DNA of 64,000 bases from Aristolochia californica (GCA_029961685.1 JARWKL010000006.1:9678748-9742747), one strand, 5' to 3'; counted from the first letter of the stretch, positions 34,477 through 45,269 are shown. Notes: generated by a model not told the origin, from the letters alone. Numbers and translations: made by a program.

Positions 34477-34926
34477 TGTTAGGTTCTTCCCTTGCCATGG
34501 ATCGAGTCACCCTTCTTTCCTCTCTTCCCTCCATGGTTGATCTTGACGTTGGAAGAGAAACCTTGTTTCTTGAACGAGTAATGGTGCAACTCAATTTAGA
34601 ATGAAGGAGCTTTGGAGGAAGCTCAACCTTGGACCTCAAAGGGAGAATCCGACCTTGACCTTTGAGGGAGAATCAGACCTGTAAAATATAATTTTCTCAA
34701 TACTTGCCTCTCTTTTCCTTCACGTCCCCCTAAAAAGGGTTGAGGACGAAAATACAAAGATGACCCATTAGGTCAAGTGGTTCACGCCACATTACACTGA
34801 ACCAACCCAAATTAAACCAAACCAAATAAAGTAAACCAAACCGAATTGAAATTACATGAAAAGTAAATTGACATAATTTAATTCCTATGCCTATGGATAA
34901 CTCGTGATGCTATGGAGTCCATAACA
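34477..34926 (-). mobile_element. chromovirus 3' LTR (450 bp)
   Basis: TG...CA termini with TGTTA...TAACA ends. On the minus strand it is the downstream LTR. Confidence 0.95.
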
Positions 34927-36316
34927 TCACCCCCCCTTGGAGAAAGAACTTGTCCTCAAGCTCAAAGTATGGGTAGAGGGTGCGAAACGCCGCTAATGGC
35001 TCCCATGTCGTGTCACTGGGGTCAGCATCAGCCCATTGCACTAAGATCTCCCAATCACCCTGAATACGACGAGTTTGTAATACCTGTGCCAGGGTGGAAA
35101 GTACACGTCCCTCATGGAGTGGTGGCAGCGGGGTGTGCAGCAAGGGTGAATCACCGTGGAAGGCCTTTAATTGTGAGACATGAAAGACGTTGTGAATTCT
35201 GGCCTCTGGCGGAAGCTGCAATCTGTAGGCCACTGTCCCAATGCGGTCCATCACCTGAAAGGGACCATAATATTTTGGAGAGAGCTTGTGATGTTTGGAG
35301 GCTGTCAATGACAACTGCCTGTAGTGTTGGAGACGCAACCATACATAATCTCCAGGAGAAAAGAAGACTTCCCGATGCTTCTTGTCATAATATTGTTTCA
35401 TAGAATTTTTTGCCTTCTGTAGATGAGTGTGCACCTCTGTGATGAATGTGTCTCTTTCAGCCAATGCTTGGTCCAAAGTTGCGACTTTAGAGGCCCCTGG
35501 TTCATAGGCTAAAAGACGGGGAGGTTCTCTACCATATACCACCTTGAATGGGGTTGTGCTGAGAGCACTGTGGTAGGAGGTGTTGTAACAGAACTCAGCC
35601 CAGGCGAACCACTTAACCCACCTCTTAGGTGAGCCCCCCAAGAAATAACGGAGATACATATCAATTGTTCTGTTGACGACCTCTCTCTGACCATCAGTCT
35701 GTGGATGGTAGGCTGAAGAAAAGGCTAATGTTGTGCCTTGTAACTTGAAGAGTTCTTTCCAGAAGGTACTTGTAAAGATTGCATCCCTATCACTGGTAAT
35801 TGAATTAGGCATCCCATGTAATCGTACAATGTTATCCATAAAAAGTTGAGCTACCTGCGTTGCAGTGTAAGGATGTGCCAAAGGAATGAAATGCCCATAT
35901 TTAGAGAAACGATCCACCACTACCAGGATAACAGATTTACCTGACGAAGAGGGAAGTCCATCTATGAAGTCCATAGAAATATCAGACCAGACCTGTGACG
36001 GAAGCTGAAGTGGTTGGAGCAACCCCGCTGGACTTAATGTTTCAGCTTTATTCCGTTGACAAGTCTGACAAGCCGCCACATAATCAGCTATAATGCGCTT
36101 CATGCCCCTCCAATAAAATTCCCTACTGATTCAAAAATATGTTTTCTGTAGGCCCTCATGTGTACTGTCATGGAAGGAGGCCAAAATGCTGTTAATCAGA
36201 GGGGATGTGTGGTGTAGAAAAATTCTGTTTTTGTAGAGGACGAGATTGTCCTGAACCGTCCAATGTGCTGTTGTGCCCTGCTGGATATCCTTGCATAAGA
36301 AGATAATATCTGGGTA
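34910..36316 (-). pseudogene. chromovirus integrase with C-terminal chromodomain
   Basis: Contains the HHCC zinc-binding end (Cys pair in CQTCQRNK near 36060), the DDE core with D in MDFIDGL (about 35965), D in TSDRDAIF (about 35785) and E in GQREVVNR (about 35680), and a C-terminal chromodomain (VQWADADPSDTTWEP, about 34990-35035) that marks the chromovirus branch of Ty3/gypsy. The frame is open at 34910-36103. One TGA at 36131-36133 lies in the zinc-binding end and another stop at 36317-36319 separates it from RNase H. The coding region runs across the polypurine tract into the 3' LTR, stopping at 34910. Confidence 0.92.
34927..34938 (-). other. chromovirus polypurine tract
   Basis: The minus strand reads AAGGGGGGGTGA directly upstream of the 3' LTR. 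The last codons of pol overlap it. Confidence 0.85.
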
Positions 36317-38074
36317 CTATTGTGCCTCTTCCTGTATAGAATCCAACAAGAGAACTCTGGGCTGACTGATGGCGTTTAATTGCGGCTCTGGAACGTCCTG
36401 GCGAGATAAGGCATCAACCCCTACATTCAAACTTCCCGGTTTATACTCGACAGAAAAGTCAAACCCCATAAGTTTACTTAACCAATGCTGTTGTGGTGAA
36501 GTAGTGAGACGCTGCTCAAGAAGATACTTGAGGCTGCAATGATCAGTGCGAATCAAAAAACAACGTCCCCAAAGATAAGGGCGCCAATGCTGTATAGCTT
36601 TTGCCAATCCAATCAATTCCCTCTCATTAGCTGCCAACTTGTGGTGGTGTTGTCCCAGTTGACGGCTAAAATAAGCAATCGGGTGGCCGTGTTGGTGCAA
36701 CACTACGCCAATACCACCCCCTGAAGCATCACATTCCACTACAAAGGACTCCTCAAAGTCGGGGAGCTGCAAAACTGGGGCTGATGATAAGGCGTCTTTC
36801 AATTGCTGAAAGGAATGAGTTGCTGTCTCTAACCAGGTAAAAGCATTTTTCTTGAGGAGATTGTTGAGCGGAGCTGCAAGCTGGCCATAGCTACGAATAA
36901 ATTTTCTATAATATCCAGCTAGGCCCAAAAATCCTCTTAAGGCTGTAATAGATGTAGGAATAGGCCAATCTGTGACCGCTTGTATCTTACTTTGGTCTAC
37001 CTTCACCCCTGATGCTGAAATAACGTGACCCAAATATGCCACTTCTGATGTGCCCATAGAACATCTTGACCGATTAAAAACCAAATAATGTGAACGTATA
37101 AGAGAAAATACCTGGTGAAGGTGCTGAAGATGTTCTTCCCAGCTGTTGCTATAGACCAAAATATCGTTGAAAAAGACCAATACATATTTTCGCAAGAGAG
37201 GGGATAATACCTCATTCATGAGGGCCTGGAAGGTGGAAGGCGCATTTGATAGACCAAATGGCATTACGAGGAATTCAAAATGGCCGTGATGCGTGCGGAA
37301 CGCTGTTTTCTCCACATCTGATGGATGAACTCGGACTTGATGATAGCCAGATTTCAAATCGAGTTTAGTAAATATAGTAGCTCCATGTAGCTCATCTAAC
37401 AGTTCGTCCACCACTGGAATAGGAAATTTATCTTTAATTGTATGGGCATTGAGTTGTCAGTAATCCACACAGAACCTCCAAGACTTATCATGCTTGCGAA
37501 CTAGTAATACCAGTGAAGAAAATGGAGACCTGCTGGGCTGAATAATACCCTGTGCTAACATCTGCTGGCACTGCCTTTCAATCTCATCCTTCTGTAAGTG
37601 AGGGTAACGATACGGACATACCACTACCGGCTCAGTCCCCGTTTTCAAACGGATACGGTGATCACAGTGCCAAAGTGGCGGTAAGGTAGTAGGGTCTTGA
37701 AAGATATCCTCAAATTCTGTAAGTAAGTGAGATAACTGGCATGTATTTGTGGACTGGACCTGGGCAACCTGTAGTGTGCAGGTGAGTGGTGCTTGTGTGC
37801 CATGCAATATAATATGATGTTGGTCCTCTATAAAAGACATGGTCAGAGCTTGGAAATCCCATAGTATTGGTCCCAACAATTGTAGCCATTTAATTCCTAA
37901 CACCAAATCGAATCCTGATAGTGGAATCACCAGAAAATCTGCAACAAATTTATATCCCTCAATATCAAAGTGTGTGGCTGGTGATATGCCTACACTAGTA
38001 ATTTTAGCCCCATTGGCTACTGATACAGAAAGACCATTTTGTTGTTGTACAACTAACCCAAGTTGTTCTGCCGC
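36317..38074 (-). pseudogene. chromovirus reverse transcriptase-RNase H (with protease end)
   Basis: RT motifs include KLDLKSGYHQVRV and MPFGLSNAPSTFQ. The catalytic motif reads FFND at 37163-37174, where active members have an Asp at the third position (F/Y-x-DD); a single G to A change in the codon explains it and would abolish polymerase activity. RNase H shows ECDASGGGIG and the later ALSRQ end. Frame interruptions: TGA at 37457-37459 in the fingers. The LVLGIKWL stretch near 37880 belongs to the protease end. Confidence 0.92.
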
Positions 38075-38284
38075 CTACTGACTGATGAAATTATGTGTAC
38101 TACCCGAGTCAACTAAAGCCAGTAACTATAAATGATGTAATTGGGCTTTAACCTGCATTGTGCTTGCACTACGTAGACCAGTCATAGCATGAAGGGAAAT
38201 CTCTGGATCTTCTTGGTCAGTTTCCACAATTTCTTCCTCTTGTGGTATTTCGTCTCCATCCTCCCACAGACATATACTGAATAA
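38075..38284 (-). pseudogene. chromovirus aspartic protease, N-terminal part
   Basis: Active site DSG at 38102-38110 in LVDSGSTHNFIS, typical of Ty3/gypsy proteases. Two in-frame TAG codons flank it (38126-38128 and 38075-38077). Confidence 0.85.
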
Positions 38285-39406
38285 TCATTTGCAATGGTGA
38301 CCAAAAACATACTGTTCATCACAGTTAAAACAGAGGCCCTTGGCCTTTCTCTGCTCCATTTCCTGTCTAGTAAGTTTTTTGAAGTAAGGAGCAGGTGGAG
38401 CTGAATTAGAGATGTCTGGGCGTGGGGCTGCACTGTCTCTAAATCTTGGAGGTCCATAGGAATGGTTTGGCACAGAGGCATTGTGCCTTCCTGGCCAAGC
38501 TGGTTTTCTGACCAATGACTCCTTTAGAACACGCTGCTTGTGCTGAATTGCTCTGGCTAAATTCATAGCGTGGTCTAAATCTGTAGGAGCATGTAATTCA
38601 ACTTCTAAACGCAGAGCTTCTATCAAACCAGCAGTAAAAGTATGAACATACTGTGTGTGGCTAACAAACTGGTTTGCTCGGGCTAACCTTTCCTGGAAGG
38701 TCTTTTGGTACACCTCTAGTGTTCCAGTTTGTTTGTAATTGATTAATTCGCCCAATGGATTACTACTAGCAGGAGGACCAAATCTCATCATGCAAGACTG
38801 TCTAAAAGTTGCCCAAACCTGAACCACTTGGTCATTTCGGAATTGGTGGTACCATAGAAGCGCTTCATCGAGCATGTGATAGGCGGCCAAATACACTTTC
38901 TCATCCGCAGGTGTTTTTTGATGGTAAAAAAACTGATCACACTTGGCTAACCAAATCAAAGGGTCCTTAGACCCATCATACGTAGGAAAGTCAAGTTTTA
39001 AATACCTGGGCACAGTGTTTGGTCCTTGAACGACAGGCCCCAGATGGGAATGGTGTTGACACATTGGTGGTTGTGGGGGAGGTGTTGGGTGGAATGGATG
39101 GTGTTCGGCTGGTGGAGAGTAGGCAGCTGGAGGTTGGGCTCGTGTATCATGGTCCTCTTGTCGCCGGAGGAGAGCTTGGATGGCAGCATCCATTGATTTT
39201 ATTGCCTCACGCAAATCAGAGGATGTTTGATGCACCTCTTCCAGGGCATGAGCCTGGTTATCTGTCCTTTGCCTATTATCTTCCACTAACTGTCTCAAAT
39301 CATCAGGGGAAGAGTAATCCCCAAGGGTGGACCTGTCTGATACCAAGATGTTAGGTTCTTCCCTTGCCATGGATCGAGTCACCCTTCTTTCCTCTCTTCC
39401 CTCCAT
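38285..39406 (-). pseudogene. chromovirus Gag
   Basis: 374 codons from the ATG at 39406, which has a good initiation context (ACCATGG) and lies inside the 5' LTR. The frame runs over the LTR end and the primer binding site into the gag body. Residues about 100-150 are Pro/His-rich. The capsid-like retrotrans_gag region (WLAKCDQFF, WYHQF) follows, and a Cys/His knuckle ends the ORF (CFNCDEQYVFGHHCK, CX2CX7HXC). A TGA at 38285-38287 directly after the knuckle separates it from the protease in an otherwise continuous frame. Confidence 0.9.
39336..39345 (-). promoter_or_regulatory. chromovirus primer binding site (tRNA-iMet type)
   Basis: The minus strand reads TGGTATCAGA, three nt after the 5' LTR end, complementary to the 3' end of initiator tRNA-Met. 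Only about 10 nt match. Confidence 0.85.
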
Positions 39407-39798
39407 GGTTGATCTTGACGTTGGAAGAAAAACCTTGTTTCTTGAACGAGTAATGGTGGAACTCAATTTAGAATGAAGGAGCTTTGGAGGAAGCTCAACC
39501 TTGGACCTCAAAGGGAGAATCCGACCTTGACCTCTGAGGGAGAATCAGACCTGTAAAATATAATTTTCTCAATACTTGCCTCTCTTTTCCTTCACGTCCC
39601 CCTAAATAGGGTTGAGGACAAAAATACAAAGATGACCCATTAGGTCAAGTGGTTCACGCCACATTACACTGAACCAACACAAATTAAACCAAACCAAATA
39701 AAGTAAACCAAACCGAATTGAAATTACATGAAAAGTAAATTGACATAATTTAATTCGTATGCCTATGGATAACTTGTGATGCTATGGAGTCCATAACA
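39349..39798 (-). mobile_element. chromovirus 5' LTR (450 bp)
   Basis: On the minus strand this is the upstream LTR. Compared with 34477-34926, eight substitutions and no indels were counted by eye. It contains the gag start codon at 39406-39404. Confidence 0.95.
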
Positions 39799-39803
39799 CA
39801 TTA
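39799..39803 (+). repeat. right target-site duplication CATTA
   Basis: Second copy of the 5-bp target duplication; viral sequence continues directly after it. Confidence 0.95.
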
Positions 39804-40492
39804 CCTCTACCCAGTTGGGTATTTGCATGGTGGAAAAAATTTGGGCCACCCATTTCAATATTACCAAAACCAATCAAGGTTCATTTTGTTAAATGGAATC
39901 AATCCAGTCCTGAGCTTAAAGCTCTGGGTTTTGAAAAACCCCCAAGAAATAGTAACATCTTTATCTTCTTTATGGTATTTTTTATACCATGGATTTGGAG
40001 ATGGGATTGTACTACAGGCTTTAATGATAAAGGCCTTCCTGTATTATTACAAACATTCCATGTTCGTTGGTGGAAGAATTTCCCAAATATTGACACTAAA
40101 GTGGCAGAAATTGTGTTTGCTATCATTCAAAATAAGAATAATCTTGGATTACATAAAATCCTGGAAGTCCATTATGACTCCACAAATTTATTTGGCACAT
40201 TCAAAACTCAATTAAGGAGTTTGTTTCCGACTATTTCTGAGAAAGAGATTATGAAAAAAATTCTAGAATCAATGAAGGCACGTCCTCACAACCCACAGCA
40301 GAAGACAACATGTTTGTCTCAGAACCGTTTTCTAACTGGACACATGATGATAATGCTAATGAGTCATTTCCAGATAGTCAACCTCTAGAAGATAATGCTA
40401 ATGAGTCATTACCAGAAAGTCAACCTCTTGAAGATGACGAATACATTACTGCCATGTTTTGTATGTTTGAAGCAAAATCTAAACGCAAATAA
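39804..40492 (+). pseudogene. EPRV copy E1 C-terminal domain, part after the gypsy insertion
   Basis: Second half of the Trp-rich core (WIWRWDCTTGFND near 39990-40030) and the acidic tail, ending at the ORF2 stop TAA at 40490-40492. Two frames are needed (39784-40215 and 39972-40388) because of small indels. The acidic tail contains a tandem duplication of a DDNANES...SQPLED-type block of about 57 nt (near 40345-40440) not seen in the other copies. Confidence 0.78.
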
Positions 40493-40504
40493 TTTGTTTC
40501 AGAT

Positions 40505-40873
40505 ATGACTATGATAGACACTTCTGTTCCAGATTCGTCGGCCAAGTCCGTCCAAAAGCAACATAGGAAATCTTATCCTCCGGCCCACAACTAGCCTATT
40601 TGTCACATCAATCAAGGCACCTACAGTATCTTTGGTCGGCCATTTTCCATAAAGTCACAATCATGGGATGCCGAATGTAGCCGCCTTTATCGAATAAGAG
40701 TAAAAGCTCTTCGAAAAAGAAAGATTCTTTGGGACTAAGCCCATCAAAGGTCTCTTTCAGATCTCAATAATGGAGATCATGGACAACAAAGTCAAAAGCA
40801 TCTCAATTATGGAGACAATATTCAAACCAATCTCAATAATGGAGATGAGTCATCACAACCGCCTCAATCATAG
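40505..40873 (+). pseudogene. EPRV copy E1 ORF3
   Basis: 123 codons from the conserved ATG (MTM start) to the conserved TAG, with no net frame change, but a TAG replaces Trp at about 40594 and a TAA replaces a codon near 40736. The 3' third contains four imperfect CTCAATAATGGAGAT-type repeats (about 40763-40855). Product unknown. Confidence 0.65.
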
Positions 40874-40936
40874 AGGCTTCTCGCTTATTAGTGGTAGATT
40901 TCAAAAATATAAGAATCCACTTTGGCTTCCTCCTTT

Positions 40937-40944
40937 TATATAAG
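40937..40944 (+). promoter_or_regulatory. pararetroviral TATA box, copy E1/E2 boundary
   Basis: TATATAAG 211 nt upstream of the next primer binding site. An AATAAG at 41063-41068 lies between them and could serve in polyadenylation of a terminally redundant RNA; that is inference from caulimovirid organisation. Confidence 0.72.
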
Positions 40945-41147
40945 GGATTGTTTTATTTTATGAAGGCATCACTCGAATCACCGCCTTCAGTGTGTTCAAG
41001 GTTGCCTGCTTGTGTGTTTACCTTACTTGGAGTTCTATTGTAAGTATTTGTATGATATAGTGAATAAGATATTAGTGAGTCAAAGTTATTCTCTGCTCGT
41101 TTCTTGTTTTAGTTTCCTTCTGTCAATGTCCATCTTCCCGCTATAAT

Positions 41148-41164
41148 TGGTATCAGAGTCATGG
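41148..41164 (+). promoter_or_regulatory. primer binding site, copy E2 (one substitution)
   Basis: TGGTATCAGAGTCATGG, one change from the common form. Confidence 0.88.
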
Positions 41165-41288
41165 AAGGCTAAACATTGAATATCCAGGTAGAAGTAAGAT
41201 ATTATAATTTTTTTATATCTTAATCATTAGGGGAATTAACTTACTTTGCAATGTTATAATGATTATACTATTCATTTTCGTTCTTGTT

Positions 41289-41381
41289 ATGATATGGGAC
41301 ATCACCCAAGTCGCGTTGAGTTATGCCCCTGTTGCCGTTGCCATGGATAGGCATAGGTGTGGAGGGCTGCTATACTCATAA
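41289..41381 (+). CDS. conserved 30-codon leader upstream ORF, copy E2
   Basis: 93 nt, ATG to TAA; same frame and length as in D2, the inverted segment and E1, with several amino-acid changes. Confidence 0.5.
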   Translation: MIWDITQVALSYAPVAVAMDRHRCGGLLYS

Positions 41382-41620
41382 ATCGTTGACAGACATGTAT
41401 CTGATCAAGAAGATCATGAACAGTAAATTAATTATGATATTTTGAACAATAGTTTGCTTCATTCATGATTACCATATAATCAATTTATAATATGTTTACT
41501 TCATACTAGGATATTCCTCCTTCTGGTTTTCTTTTACCACTCTTAGATGTAGGTTACTTTAATTTTCTTTTAGTTTATTTACCTGTTTTAATTGTGTTTT
41601 AATTTATCATTTGTTAAAAC

Positions 41621-42632
41621 ATGGCATCCAATAGTAGGATTACTGGATCAGTTAAAAATGCATCTATTTTTGAATATAAAGTTCAACAACAATTAAATGA
41701 TTGGACAATTCCCTCCATTAAACCTACATAAATATACAAGAAAGGAACCTTCACCCTTTCTAGTACCATGGGAATTAAAACCATGAAACAAACAATCAAT
41801 CTTGACAATCAAGATTCAACTCTTAAATTATTAGAGTTAACTGATCTCAACAAGTATCTAGCAGATTCTGAGAAGAAATATATGCATATTGGCTACATAC
41901 AGTTTGCGTTCAAACCCTTGACCTTATTAGAGATGAACACATGTCTGTAGGCCATTCTCCGAGATGGTCGCTGTTTGGATTGGAAACCCTCATTAATGGG
42001 TATAGTGGAAACGAGTCTCAGCAGAGGACCTGTTTATTTTAATGTCCATCCAAACCTTACCCTATTGTTAACTGATAGGAATTTGTTAGAATCTATCCAG
42101 TTGAGGATTCTAACATAGAGATACAATTTTATTCTTGGAACTGAAAATATGGCAGTAATTACAAGGATTCATTTCAAAATTATGAATACCTTAGTCCCTA
42201 AGGTATTACACTTACCAGATCAAGGTAAGACAGTTTTCAACGAGACAGATCTCATGAGTGCAAATGTTGCCACTCCAAGAATGATGAATTGGGAGGAAAT
42301 TCATTTCCCAGCTAACTGGACAATTCCCCAGGTTGTTCCTCCATGACTGCTGATTAATCAGGATATTGATCAAATCATCCAATCAGCCGATGGTGATATG
42401 GTAATAAATTTCAAGGACAAGACTCCTTACCGAGTGTCTTTACCATCGATATTCGGATGTAGGCCAATCCTCTCGCCTACATGAATTGGATTAAAGACAA
42501 TCCATGAAGGATGATTCCTCATTAAAAGGAATCCACGTATCCGACACCCAGATACCTCGTGGGGTCTACCGAGAAATAGAGCATGAGCGTACTTCTCCCA
42601 CTCCCAATGAAATGACTGGTTTCAATCTATGA
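41621..42632 (+). pseudogene. EPRV copy E2 movement protein (ORF1)
   Basis: ATG at 41621 to the conserved TGA at 42630-42632. Stops occur at about 41729, 41948 and 42116, and small deletions near 42446 and 42490 shift the frame. The conserved LDWKPSLMGIVETSLSRGP-type core is present at about 41975-42030. Confidence 0.8.
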
Positions 42633-42634
42633 TT

Positions 42635-44649
42635 ATGATTTTTACACCTCAGCAGATTAACCAGGACCCAACACCTTTTGTGGTGGACAGAGCAGCAATC
42701 AAAGCTGAATTTTTTCACCCCAATAATTTAGGTTTCAAACGATGATTTTTTGACACCTATGGGGACACAGAACGCATGGAATTTGCAACTGAATTTTATC
42801 TTTATTTGGAAACAGATAGAGTCATCATGTCTTTTGTTGATTGGTTTATGCGTTTTAGACTAAAGCAAGCGAAGAAACGACCCTTAGTTTCTTCCACAAC
42901 CCCCACTCTTTCTACCCTAATGAAAGAATGGCAGCTTTGGTCTGGCATAACTATTCGATCAGTTCATCCTCTTACTGATCCGATAAAGCTTGAATTTCCA
43001 AGCACCTCAAGGAAATCCCCTGATCTTATTGAAGAAGTTGCTTTTGTTAACCCTTCAGTTGATCTGAATCCTATGGGTCAGATCAGGAGACAAAACAACT
43101 TTACAAATTTAAATCTCCAAACCATTGGCCAAGAGCTAATTAGGATTGATGATTTATTGGAGAAAACTACTCCCAAGGAATATTGTCAAAACCCATATGA
43201 CTTATCTTCTCAAAAATTACCTTTGTTGATGAATGATAAACCGCTCATCAAACCACCTGTTCCTGTTAGTAACTTTAAATTAGATAATCATTCTGAAGTT
43301 GTTGAAGAATTATTATCTTGGCTTGGACAATTAAATCTTTCAGAAGATCAAATAAAACAAACCAAAAATGATAAAGTTAAGGAGATTCCTAAAGGAATAC
43401 ATATGATGGAATCTCATGAATCAAATGAAGATTCGTTATCACCAAATACTGAGGATTTAACTCCTTCAGCATACTCTGATTCAGATATTGGTCCAGATCT
43501 TAGTGTAAAAGACTTAGGCTTAACCAATGTCAATCAGACTGAAGAAATTCTTCAGAAAATGATTCAAGATCAACCAAGTATTAAAAATTAGATTATTCGA
43601 AAAGATCTACTCGAAAATGGGGTCTAGATCACAAACTTTATTACCATAGGCCTACACCTCAGGACCTATTATATGAAAAAAATGTGTATCTAGATCAAAA
43701 GGCCTATGATGGCAAAACCATCTATGAATGGAATATAGATGGATTATCTGAATATCAGATCTTAGAACATTGTCAACGGATGCTTATGTATTGTACCATC
43801 TGTCGACAACAAAAGAATTCCGATCAAGGAATAGCAAAAATGCTGACGGCAGGGTTTTCTGGAGCCCTCAAAGGATGGTGGGATAATATTCTCACCCCTA
43901 AACAACATCATGAAATTTATAATTCCAAAAAGGTTATTATAACTAAATCTAGCCAAGCCTACCTAGGTGAGGACGATGCAGTTTACACCTTGATTTCATG
44001 TATTGTTCATCATTTTATTGGACATTTGATTTCCACTACTGATAAGGGAAGAGAGTTTTTGCAAAATCTTAAGTGCCGAACTCTTAGCCATTTTAAATGG
44101 TATAAGGATGTGTTCATCACTAAAGTAACGCAAAGACCAGATGCCAATAATGAATATTGGAAAGAGGAATATATTAATGGATTACCAAATCTTTTTGCCA
44201 GCAAGGTAAGAAAAAGGTTAGGTAATGAGGTAGGCATTATAAACTACCATCAATATACATATGGTCTCCTTACCAGTGCTATCATCCAAGAAGGACTGAC
44301 CTTATGTAATGATCTAAAGCTTCAAGCTCAGCTTAAGAAAAAAAATCTTACTGGTAAGCATGAGCTTGGTGAATTCTATGAACAATTAGCTTGTGACACA
44401 GGACCTCCACCTTCCAATCAAAGGAAGGGCAAAGATGAAGTCTCTCATTCTAGGAGACCGGAAACCTATTCACACCAGAGTAGGAGATATCGAAAAAGAC
44501 AGTCTCATCAAAAGACTCGTCATGAATCTTGGAGTCCTCCTCCTCCAAGACAAACTCGACAGAGACCTCCTCCTAGAAGAAATCCTCCAGACAAAAATAA
44601 AATTGTCAGTTATAAATGTGGTAAATTAGGCCACTATTCCAATAGATGC
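42635..44649 (+). pseudogene. EPRV copy E2 coat protein region (ORF2 5' part)
   Basis: The ORF2 ATG is intact at 42635. A TGA replaces Trp at about 42745. 42776-43591 is open for 272 codons, then a 1-nt deletion near 43588 shifts the frame; 43684-44859 is open for 391 codons through core, basic stretch and knuckle. In the knuckle (44608-44649) the first Cys is replaced by Ser (TGT to AGT). This is the longest coat-protein stretch on the plus strand. Confidence 0.85.
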
Positions 44650-45091
44650 AAAACCAAAGAGAAACTTAACCAACTTCAGATTGATGAAGGATTAAGAATT
44701 CAGTTGGCTAAAATTCTCATAAATTCTGATTCTGAAGAGGATTGTAGCTGTTCTCATCTACAATCCTTGGCACAAATGCATCAGATTAATGTTCTTACTA
44801 ATGATCAACAAATTATGCTGAAGAACATTGATCAAGAGGAAGATCCTCAAACTAAATGATATTTAATCAAACAATATCTTGATCAAATTCAAAGTACTTC
44901 AAAGATACCTCCCATTCAAGGAGTAAAACCATATTCTTTGAAGGAAATAATTGGTCGTTATGAAGAAACTAATTCTTCAAAGCAACAAGTTTCTATCTCC
45001 TTATTACAAGGAGAAATTAAAGAAATCAAGCTTGAATTAAAAGAATTAAAATCTCCTTATAAAAAGCTTGAGCAAAAATATGCACAAAAGG
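44650..45091 (+). pseudogene. EPRV copy E2 protease linker, truncated
   Basis: Acidic and Gln/Lys-rich linker following the knuckle. An in-frame TGA replaces Arg near 44857. It is cut at the CAT codon at about 45099 before the DSG active site, where array 3 begins with a TCA overlap. Confidence 0.75.
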
Positions 45092-45269
45092 ATTTGCATC
45101 ATTAATTTTTCTTATTTCTTTCTTATTCTTTTTTTGACTTGTTTGTTTATTTGTTTCTAAAATCTCCTTATAAAAAGCTTGAGCAAAAATATGCACAAAA
45201 GGATTTGCATCATTAATTTTTCTTATTTCTTTCTTATTCTTTTCTTGACTTGTTTGTTTATTTGTTTCT
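45048..45269 (+). repeat. 111-bp tandem duplication spanning the EPRV/array junction
   Basis: 45048-45158 and 45159-45269 are near-identical (one visible difference, TTTTTTTG against TTTTCTTG). Each contains about 54 nt of viral linker plus about 57 nt of pyrimidine array. The duplication therefore arose after virus and array had been joined. Confidence 0.92.

Larger units (their letters stand above)
34477..39798 (-). mobile_element. Ty3/gypsy chromovirus, complete, nested in EPRV E1
   Basis: 5322 bp with two 450-bp LTRs, 5-bp target-site duplication, primer binding site, polypurine tract and one gag-pol frame on the minus strand. The LTRs differ at 8 positions counted by eye, indicating a fairly recent insertion, younger than the decayed virus that hosts it. 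The coding frame has six in-frame stops but no frameshift between gag and the chromodomain. Confidence 0.95.
27972..41147 (+). mobile_element. EPRV copy E1 (plus, one full unit, split by a gypsy element)
   Basis: Leader, ORF1, ORF2 (coat protein to C-terminal domain), ORF3 and promoter region in order up to the next primer binding site at 41148. After removing the gypsy insertion and one target-site copy (5327 bp) the unit is about 7.85 kb. Copy E2 follows head to tail without spacer. Confidence 0.9.
41148..45091 (+). mobile_element. EPRV copy E2 (plus, 5' half in tandem with E1)
   Basis: Leader, movement protein, coat protein and the start of the protease linker; it ends before the DSG motif at a junction with array 3. 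Head-to-tail continuity with E1 shows integration of more than one unit, or amplification of a circular or concatemeric form. Confidence 0.88.

Noticed and set aside
34912..35403. Open frame of 163 codons on plus, opposite the chromodomain and integrase
   Set aside because: Antisense shadow of the well-supported integrase coding strand; no recognisable protein.
39019..39354. Open frame of 111 codons on plus, opposite gag
   Set aside because: Antisense to the Pro-rich gag region; composition follows from the gag codons.
27972..45091. Possibility that the E1-E2 tandem is a functional, activatable provirus
   Set aside because: Numerous stops, frameshifts, loss of knuckle residues, a truncated second unit and a 5.3-kb insertion in ORF2 make it a relic.
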